A DNA stretch of 41,741 bases from a virus, in the IMG/VR virus record IMGVR_UViG_3300009507_003143, positions 1-41,741 of that record, one strand, 5' to 3'. Shown in pieces: positions 36,659 through 41,741 of the stretch; within the stretch, counting starts at the first letter, position 1, and each line of letters begins with the position of its first letter. The notes under the pieces are model-generated. The model was not told where the DNA came from, did not search any database, and saw nothing but the letters and a program-made list of their open reading frames with translations. Made by a program: the position numbers and the translations under genes.

Positions 36659-37675
36659 ATGCTTAACAGCTTTTTTCTAAGACGCAATGAATTTTTATAT
36701 GCTTGGGGGATGCTAGCAGTCTTGCTAACAGTCGCTTGGTATAATGTTGAAATTCTTGTGTACTACAATTCGTGGAACAAAGAGTTTTACGATTCGATCC
36801 AAACACTTCAAGAAGAGCGCTTCTGGGAACTATTATGGGGATTTGATTCAACTCGATTCAAAGACTTGATTTTACTCAAAGAAGATATTATTCCTAGCTT
36901 TGTGGAAATTATTATATTGTATACTCCACTAGCAACATATACAGTCTGGCAGACACAACGATATACTTTCCGTTGGAGAGAAGCCAATACTAAATATTAC
37001 TTGCTACGATGGGAAGACAGTAACGCTAAAATCGAAGGTGGATCGCAACGTATTCAAGAAGATTTAATGCACTTTGGTAAAACACTTCAAAGCTTGTTTA
37101 CTGGATTCTTTAGCGCAATACTTGTACTAGTTGCATTTATTCCTATTCTTTGGCACCTAAGCGCAGGACTTCCTGTGTGGAACGGTACTATCATTCCAGG
37201 GTTCTTAGTTTGGGTAGCAATTGCAATTACATTCGGTGGCACAGCGATTAGTTTGATTCTAGGTTGGAAACTTCCGGGACTAGAATATAAAAACCAAGTT
37301 GTTGAAGCAAGGTTCCGTAAGAAGCTTGTTTACTCAGAAGATGACTTTACACAACGTGCAACACAGGATTTATTCCCAATGTTCTCGGCAGTAAAACGCA
37401 ACTACTATCGCTTGTTTAACTGGTATATGGGTTTTGGCTTATGGCAAACATTGTTTGGTATGGCTGTTGGTAATATTGCTATTGTAGTATTGGCACCAAG
37501 CTATTTCGGACAACTTATTACACTAGGTGTATTGTTTCAAGTTATCAATGCATTTGGACGAGTAGAAAGCTCAATGACGTACTTTATTGACAGGTGGACA
37601 ACAATCGTTGAATTTATGTCAGTAATCAAACGTATCAAAGAGTTTGATAAAGCACTAGTTGAATCTGGCGCATAA
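36659..37675 (+). CDS. sbmA: SbmA/BacA-like peptide transporter
   Basis: SbmA/BacA proteins are proton-driven inner membrane importers of antimicrobial peptides, microcins and bleomycin; BacA is needed for Rhizobium symbiosis. The 338-residue protein follows the family from its early FYDSIQ segment. Later come FRWREANTKYYLLRWEDSNA, KIEGGSQRIQEDLMHFGKTL, LGWKLPGLEYKNQVVEARFR and KKLVYSEDDF. It is shorter than cellular SbmA (about 400 residues) by part of the N-terminus. No ATPase domain is present. A phage copy may change uptake of peptides, signal molecules or competing toxins. It is encoded just before an ExbB/ExbD-like pair. Confidence 0.9.
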   Translation: MLNSFFLRRNEFLYAWGMLAVLLTVAWYNVEILVYYNSWNKEFYDSIQTLQEERFWELLWGFDSTRFKDLILLKEDIIPSFVEIIILYTPLATYTVWQTQRYTFRWREANTKYYLLRWEDSNAKIEGGSQRIQEDLMHFGKTLQSLFTGFFSAILVLVAFIPILWHLSAGLPVWNGTIIPGFLVWVAIAITFGGTAISLILGWKLPGLEYKNQVVEARFRKKLVYSEDDFTQRATQDLFPMFSAVKRNYYRLFNWYMGFGLWQTLFGMAVGNIAIVVLAPSYFGQLITLGVLFQVINAFGRVESSMTYFIDRWTTIVEFMSVIKRIKEFDKALVESGA

Positions 37676-37694
37676 TTAACAAGAGGAAACACCA

Positions 37695-38168
37695 ATGATT
37701 TTTTGGAAATGGTGGACAAGTATTGTTTTGGTAGGAGCGAGTGTATTCGCTGGCTCTTACTACTTAAACATAGTAAGCTTTGTCCTAGAAAATGATCCAA
37801 CATATATTACAGTAGGTATTGCGGCGTTGTTTGTAATTACTACACTATGGATCGGAACACTAAGCTGGCGTGTACAAAATGGTACTAAGCTAAGCGAAAA
37901 TAATACAATGCCAACTTGGTTTATTGCTGACGCAGTAATGAGTATTGGTATGGTGGGGACACTACTGGGCTTTTTGATTGTACTAACAAGTGCTTTTCAA
38001 AACGTCGACACAAGTGACACACAAGCAATGCAGGACGTTATTGGGCAACTTGCAAGCGGTATGGGTACAGCACTATTAACAAGTCTTATGGGACTAGTAA
38101 GCAGTGTAATTCTCAAATTCCAGCTTGTTATGCTTGAAACTGATAATGCTGGTGAGGACGATGCGTAA
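37695..38168 (+). CDS. MotA/TolQ/ExbB-like proton channel subunit
   Basis: The 157-residue protein has about three membrane helices and the family core SIGMVGTLLGFLIVLTSAF, then LASGMGTALLTSLMGLVSSV. In ExbB, TolQ and MotA these two helices surround the aspartate-bearing helix of the partner to make a proton-driven motor. It is shorter than cellular TolQ (about 230). The next gene overlaps and encodes the expected partner. The unit could energise a periplasmic process such as the BacA-like transporter or a periplasmic effector. Confidence 0.82.
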   Translation: MIFWKWWTSIVLVGASVFAGSYYLNIVSFVLENDPTYITVGIAALFVITTLWIGTLSWRVQNGTKLSENNTMPTWFIADAVMSIGMVGTLLGFLIVLTSAFQNVDTSDTQAMQDVIGQLASGMGTALLTSLMGLVSSVILKFQLVMLETDNAGEDDA

Positions 38169-38757
38169 GTATAGTTCAAACCTAGCATTTGTTGATATGC
38201 TATTCAACTTGCTTATTGGATTTACAAGTTTGTTTATTATTGCATTCTTGCTAATCAACCCAATTGCCAAACAAGGTAAGATTGATCCGGTAACACAGAT
38301 TATGATTACTGCACAATGGGACGCAGAAAGTGTGGTTGATATTGATATGTGGGTAAGAGGACCCGATGGCGCAGTTGCTAGTTATCAAGGCAAAGACAGA
38401 CGCTATATGGTACTAGACAGAGACGACTTGGGTATTGCTAACGACAGATATGTTATCAATGGCGAAGTAAGAACTGTAATGCGCAATATTGAAACACTAA
38501 CTGTCAACGATATTGTACCAGGTGAGTATGTTGTTAGCATACATTACTTTGGTCCAGCTAAGAGCCCGGGCTCAGAAACTGTTACAGTTGAAATAACTGA
38601 TATGCATCCGTTTAGAATTGTTTACGGCGAATCACACACACTAACACTAAAGCAGGAAAAAAGCTTTGTTAGTTTTGTAGTTAACGAACAAGGACAAATT
38701 GTAGATATCCGCACAGACGTTGAAATCTACCTACGTAGACCACCAATGGCTAACTAA
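38161..38757 (+). CDS. ExbD/TolR/MotB-like protein with periplasmic beta domain
   Basis: I start at the ATG at 38161, inside the previous gene's end, since a longer frame gives an unlikely extension. The 198-residue product has one N-terminal membrane helix with D12 (LAFVDMLFNLLIGFTSLF), the proton-carrying aspartate of the family. The periplasmic part (about 50-180) is beta-rich. DIDMWVRGPDGAVASY and PGEYVVSIHYFGP resemble YfaP/DUF2135-like sandwich domains instead of the OmpA or ExbD ends. No peptidoglycan-binding site is visible. It should act with the ExbB-like subunit and touch an unknown partner. Confidence 0.78.
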   Translation: MRKYSSNLAFVDMLFNLLIGFTSLFIIAFLLINPIAKQGKIDPVTQIMITAQWDAESVVDIDMWVRGPDGAVASYQGKDRRYMVLDRDDLGIANDRYVINGEVRTVMRNIETLTVNDIVPGEYVVSIHYFGPAKSPGSETVTVEITDMHPFRIVYGESHTLTLKQEKSFVSFVVNEQGQIVDIRTDVEIYLRRPPMAN

Positions 38758-38769
38758 AGGAGAAACTAA

Positions 38770-39240
38770 ATGACACTTATAACCACTATTGTCTTGACAA
38801 GCTTGTTAATTTGTTGTATAGTAGCAGTATTAGTGTATTACAGCACAGCACCGTTTTTTATTAAACTAACTGCGCTACCAGTAGTACTAGTATTATGCAC
38901 TAGCTTAGTGCTAACAACAATAGATAGAATGGGTGCACCAATCAAATCATTTCCAACAGGACAGTTTGATTATGTACATCACATAACTGCTCAACAAGGC
39001 GAAGTCATTTTGTTATGGGCTACAACTAAAGAAAAAGGCACTCGACTTTATATGTTTCCATACAGCAGAGAAACACAAAAAGAACTAGACGAAGCCAAGA
39101 AGGATCAAGTTGCAGGCAAACCACAAGTTGGTGAGTTTGATACAGATCCCAAGAACGGCGGAGAGCCAAATGACCCTATGCTCAAAGTTGTTGACAAAGA
39201 CACTATTCAATTAACCCCTGAAGATTTTGTAAAGGAATAA
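38770..39240 (+). CDS. Hypothetical membrane protein
   Basis: The 156-residue product has two membrane helices at the start (about residues 4-24 and 28-50) and a soluble region. That region includes TGQFDYVHHITAQQGEVILL, then YSRETQKELDEAKKDQVAGK and a proline-acidic end. The helices leave the C-terminal half on one side of the membrane. It follows the ExbD-like gene by 12 bases with AAGGAGAAA upstream. No family is recognised; it is likely part of the same membrane assembly. Confidence 0.72.
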   Translation: MTLITTIVLTSLLICCIVAVLVYYSTAPFFIKLTALPVVLVLCTSLVLTTIDRMGAPIKSFPTGQFDYVHHITAQQGEVILLWATTKEKGTRLYMFPYSRETQKELDEAKKDQVAGKPQVGEFDTDPKNGGEPNDPMLKVVDKDTIQLTPEDFVKE

Positions 39241-39247
39241 CAAAAAA

Positions 39248-39883
39248 ATGAAAAAAGTAACAGGTGTAATACCAGAACCAAAAGAAGCACCAACACCACC
39301 GCCTCCTCCTCCGATGCCGGCTCCACAGTCGCCACCTAAGAAACCAGGAGAAGCACTATACGAAAATGGTGTGCTGTTTATGGACAAAGAGTTCAATCAA
39401 GAGAACTGTATGCCATTGGTTAAGATGATTATGGAATACAATATGATGCCTGAGCATCAACGTCCAGACGTTATCCGACTTTACATTAACTCACCAGGTG
39501 GCGCAGTACACAGTGCGTTTCATTTGATTGATGTTATCAAACAGTCACGTATTCCAGTACACACATACGGTATGGGAATGATTGCTAGCTGTGGTGTATT
39601 GCTAATGATGGCCGGAGAAAAAGGACATCGTTATCTAACACAAAACACTAGCATTATGTCTCACCAGTACAGCTGGGGTTCGGGCGGTAAAGAACACGAG
39701 CTAATGTCAATCATTAAAGAGTTTGAACTATCATCAGGACGTATGATTGACCACTATAAAAAATGCACAGGAAAAACTGAAAAGTATATTCGCAAGCATT
39801 TGCTTCCAGAGTCAGACGTATGGTTGACAACTGAAGAAGCAGTAAAACACGGCATCGCAGACCACGTTGTCGAAACTTATTAA
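39248..39883 (+). CDS. clpP: ClpP protease
   Basis: The 211-residue product has a proline-rich N-terminal extension (residues 8-33, a run of prolines), absent in usual ClpP. The ClpP domain follows: IRLYINSPGGAVHSAF, MGMIASCGVLLMMAG with S114, IMSHQYSWG with H139, and ESDVWLTTEEAVKHGIADHV with D190. The full catalytic triad is kept. It would form rings with Clp ATPases such as host ClpA or ClpX. The phage ClpS near 29.4 kb could supply substrates. Propeptide or docking roles for the proline tract are inference. Confidence 0.92.
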   Translation: MKKVTGVIPEPKEAPTPPPPPPMPAPQSPPKKPGEALYENGVLFMDKEFNQENCMPLVKMIMEYNMMPEHQRPDVIRLYINSPGGAVHSAFHLIDVIKQSRIPVHTYGMGMIASCGVLLMMAGEKGHRYLTQNTSIMSHQYSWGSGGKEHELMSIIKEFELSSGRMIDHYKKCTGKTEKYIRKHLLPESDVWLTTEEAVKHGIADHVVETY

Positions 39884-39895
39884 GGGAAAGAAGTA

Positions 39896-40942
39896 ATGGC
39901 ACTAAACGTTGAAGTCGTAGAAGCAGGTGGTTATCACCAAGTGCTTCGCGGCACTAACAGTGAAACTGGATTAGATGCAGTAGTAGCTATCCACAACACT
40001 ATGCTAGGAGTAGCACTAGGAGGTTGTCGTATTATGCAATATAATAGTTACGACGAACAACTAGCTGACGCCCTAGCGTTAAGCAAAGGTATGACCTATA
40101 AAAATAGTCTTGCTGGTTTGAATCTTGGTGGTGGTAAAACTACTATCAACACTCACGGCAAGCCAGTAACCGAAGAACTGCTAGCCAGCTTTGGTGAATT
40201 TATGGATTATGTAAACAAAGACCGAGTACAATACATTACAGCAGGTGATGTAGGTAGCGGACCAGAAGTAACAGAAGTTATTGCAAAGTACACTGACTTT
40301 ATTCAAGGTGCAGTTGGCAGTGACAGCGGTTGGGCTACAGCGTATGGAGTTTACAATGGTATGCTTGGTGCCTTGCGATTCAACAACCAAAGTATCAAGA
40401 ACAAGCACGTTGCTATCAACGGACTTGGTAAAGTAGGCGCACGTCTAGCACGTTTCTTAGTAGGTGCAGGTGCACGTATTACAGTTGCAGACATCAATAA
40501 AGAACAAGCACAACGAGTAGCAGATGAACTTGGCGGAAGATGTGTAGACTACACAGAAATCCACAAAGTAGAATGTGATATCTACAGTCCTTGTGCAGTT
40601 GGTGGAGCAATCAATTCAACTACAGTTGGCGAACTACGTTGTGCTATTGTATGCGGCGGAGCAAATAACCAATTAGCAACTGATGATATGATGGACGCAC
40701 TTATTGCAAGTAACATTATGTACGTTCCTGATTACCTAGCCAACAGTGGCGGTGTTATTATTGTATCAACAAGCGATGGCGGTAAGCTAATTGACTTGGA
40801 GTATCACACACCAGAAGTTGTTACCAAGCTTAATCATATCTGTGATGTTACTATGGAAGTATTCCGTGAAAGTGCAAAGTACGGATCAAACACAGCTAAA
40901 GTAGCAGACATTATGGCAGAACGCCGTTTGGTAGCATATTAA
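39896..40942 (+). CDS. ldh: Leucine dehydrogenase (Glu/Leu/Phe/Val dehydrogenase family)
   Basis: The enzyme oxidatively deaminates branched-chain amino acids to keto acids, with NAD. The 348-residue product has the substrate/catalytic part MTYKNSLAGLNLGGGKTTIN with K69 and K81, the family TAGDVGSGPEV segment, and a Rossmann part with AINGLGKVGARLARFL then VADIN whose Asp favours NAD. It ends the operon with ClpP, before a terminator. It would release carbon and ammonium from peptides freed by proteolysis or uptake. A phage leucine dehydrogenase is very unusual. Family secure; Leu versus Val specificity not settled. Confidence 0.9.
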   Translation: MALNVEVVEAGGYHQVLRGTNSETGLDAVVAIHNTMLGVALGGCRIMQYNSYDEQLADALALSKGMTYKNSLAGLNLGGGKTTINTHGKPVTEELLASFGEFMDYVNKDRVQYITAGDVGSGPEVTEVIAKYTDFIQGAVGSDSGWATAYGVYNGMLGALRFNNQSIKNKHVAINGLGKVGARLARFLVGAGARITVADINKEQAQRVADELGGRCVDYTEIHKVECDIYSPCAVGGAINSTTVGELRCAIVCGGANNQLATDDMMDALIASNIMYVPDYLANSGGVIIVSTSDGGKLIDLEYHTPEVVTKLNHICDVTMEVFRESAKYGSNTAKVADIMAERRLVAY

Positions 40943-40967
40943 TTTTAAATTAATTTTTAAGTCATTG

Positions 40968-40995
40968 AAAACGCAGGATTCTTATTCTGCGTTTT
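40968..40995 (+). terminator. Intrinsic terminator (cassette copy 2)
   Basis: AAAACGCAG (40968-40976) pairs with CTGCGTTTT (40987-40995) around a 10-base loop. Flanking bases repeat those at 25.25 kb while the stem differs in a compensating way. Confidence 0.83.
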
Positions 40996-40998
40996 CGC

Positions 40999-41027
40999 TT
41001 GACATCTGGGCAAACTCGTCGTATATT
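40999..41027 (+). promoter_or_regulatory. Sigma-70-type promoter
   Basis: TTGACA at 40999-41004 and TATATT at 41022-41027 are 17 bases apart, directly after the cassette terminator. Confidence 0.82.
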
Positions 41028-41065
41028 AAGTGTATAAGTTAGAAACAAACGAAAGAGAGACACAA

Positions 41066-41206
41066 ATGTTTGATGTAATTGTAAATGTAGTAATGTTCGG
41101 CGCAATGATTGTACCGGCGCTTGTTGTAATGTCAAAACTTCAAAATAACATTGATACTGCCAAAGCTGATGCTGATCGTTCAGCGGCACTATTAGCTCGC
41201 AAATAA
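41066..41206 (+). CDS. Small membrane protein
   Basis: The 46-residue product has one membrane helix (VIVNVVMFGAMIVPALVVM) and a charged amphipathic tail (LQNNIDTAKADADRSAALLA). AGAGAG lies before the ATG. Its promoter resembles that of the signal-bearing lysin. It may regulate lysis or a membrane process; no family is recognised. The opposite-strand frame over it has no start signal. Confidence 0.7.
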   Translation: MFDVIVNVVMFGAMIVPALVVMSKLQNNIDTAKADADRSAALLARK

Positions 41207-41240
41207 TTGTAGAAAACTTAAAAAAGTAGACATAATAAGG

Positions 41241-41269
41241 TTGACAACACAAACTTTATATGTTATTAA
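41241..41269 (+). promoter_or_regulatory. Probable sigma-70-type promoter
   Basis: TTGACA at 41241-41246 is followed after 17 bases by the weak -10 TATTAA at 41264-41269. AGGAAAC lies before the next ATG. Confidence 0.6.
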
Positions 41270-41298
41270 CAGTGTATAAACGAAATAGGAAACACAAA

Positions 41299-41741
41299 AT
41301 GAAAACAACTTTTATCACAGCAGTAGCACTAGCAACTGCATTAGCTACATCGGCTTCAGCTACCGGTTGGAACAACAACAATGGTGCTAAATGGGGCGGC
41401 GATATGGGCACACTTCATACTGACGGTTGTTCTTTTAAGAACCAAACTAATGGTACAATGACTTTAAACAAAGCAACAGGCAAATGGACAACTACAGTTG
41501 CCGCTTCAATTAAAGTTAAATCAACAAACGTTGGGAACCTTTATGTTAAGCAAGGTGGCAACCAACTTTATCTAACTTCAAACAGCCAACCTTTAGGTAA
41601 AACTGTAGTTGATTATAAGAACGGTGGCGTAGCTTCTGCTATCACTACTAACAACAATAACGCAGTTAAAAACATCAACACCAATGAAATTAACTTGGGC
41701 AATGCTAAAAAATCAGGTGCTACTATCACTACATTTACTAT
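41299..41741 (+). CDS. Secreted protein with signal peptide (partial)
   Basis: The frame runs off the right edge with no stop, giving at least 147 residues. A textbook signal peptide (MKTTFITAVALATALATSAS then A-T) predicts export by Sec. The mature part is Asn/Thr/Gly/Lys-rich and beta-patterned (GWNNNNGAKWGGDMG, LNKATGKWTTTVAAS, GNLYVKQGGNQLYL, KKSGATITT). It looks like an outer-surface or periplasmic protein. It has an early-type promoter. No family is recognised; a phage-made secreted protein could alter the cell surface. Confidence 0.75.
   Translation, partial: MKTTFITAVALATALATSASATGWNNNNGAKWGGDMGTLHTDGCSFKNQTNGTMTLNKATGKWTTTVAASIKVKSTNVGNLYVKQGGNQLYLTSNSQPLGKTVVDYKNGGVASAITTNNNNAVKNINTNEINLGNAKKSGATITTFT

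Noticed and set aside
40938-40954. AT-only palindrome ATTAATTT-T-AAATTAAT after the leucine dehydrogenase stop
   Set aside because: It is too AT-rich and has no loop; the GC-bearing hairpin 14 bases on is the likely terminator.
1-41741. A bacterial chromosomal origin for the window, given infC, rpsU, atpE, guaC, clpP and gap
   Set aside because: Each is isolated from its normal bacterial neighbours and mixed with gp41/gp61, fibre, PAAR and T4-type late promoters in a compact one-strand layout, which fits a large phage.
1-41741. tRNA genes, CRISPR arrays, insertion sequences or attachment sites
   Set aside because: No cloverleaf-type sequence, regular direct repeat array, transposase motif or terminal inverted repeat was recognised by eye. 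A tRNAscan or repeat search was not possible.

Overview
The window looks like part of the genome of a large T4-like marine myovirus, not a bacterial chromosome. It carries a gp61-type primase and a gp41-type DnaB-family helicase. Class Ia ribonucleotide reductase is followed by glutaredoxin. There are also an ATP-dependent DNA ligase, a PAAR spike tip, fibre and structural proteins of the type seen in T4-like cyanophages, and a SleB-type lysin. Genes are packed almost end to end on one strand with many ATGA and TAATG overlaps, and no gap reaches 300 bases. The host is inferred to be a marine alphaproteobacterium, because several passenger genes (DUF1127, SbmA/BacA, the form of AtpE, SleB hydrolase) are typical of that class. 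No tRNA or rRNA gene, CRISPR array or insertion sequence was seen.

Layout. 1-4.6 kb: end of an unknown gene, a miniature C-family polymerase-like protein, a structural protein, primase and helicase. 4.6-8.7 kb: small conserved proteins and a 681-residue protein joining a Pol-beta-type nucleotidyltransferase to a ligase-like nucleotidyltransferase. 8.7-13 kb: a late block with a GNAT protein, several unknown or virion-associated proteins and a structural protein. 13-16.8 kb: a RecB-like nuclease, then a fibre with seven tandem repeats. 16.8-22.2 kb: nrdA, nrdB, glutaredoxin, a small beta protein, GAPDH and PAAR. 22.3-26 kb: unknown early genes, DNA ligase and lysin. 26-30.9 kb: a nuclease-like protein, a large coiled-coil membrane protein, and a takeover operon of IF-3, bS21, ClpS and GMP reductase. 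31-33.7 kb: a nuclease-like late protein, then a run of tiny genes including DUF1127 and an ATP synthase c-subunit homologue. 33.7-41.7 kb: a mini-MscS on the minus strand, ferredoxin/flavodoxin reductase, an AlgH-like protein, then an operon of ClpP-like protease, SbmA/BacA transporter, ExbB/ExbD-like proton channel pair, ClpP and leucine dehydrogenase, and finally two small envelope or secreted proteins.

Regulation can be read in the sequence. Eleven host-type promoters (TTGACA, mostly 17 bases, TATANT) precede the metabolic, replication and takeover genes. A second set of octamers, NATAAATA, matching the T4 late promoter TATAAATA, precedes the structural and late genes. Intrinsic terminators often sit directly upstream of a new promoter. 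In one case the late promoter lies inside the terminator loop, and one terminator-promoter cassette occurs twice with compensatory stem changes.

How the genes may work together (inference): GAPDH, ferredoxin reductase, glutaredoxin and ribonucleotide reductase could form a reducing-power and dNTP module. IF-3, bS21, ClpS and ClpP would redirect translation and proteolysis. The AtpE-like subunit, ExbB/ExbD pair, SbmA/BacA and mini-MscS would remodel the inner membrane and its proton economy. That last group is the strongest candidate for an undescribed system.
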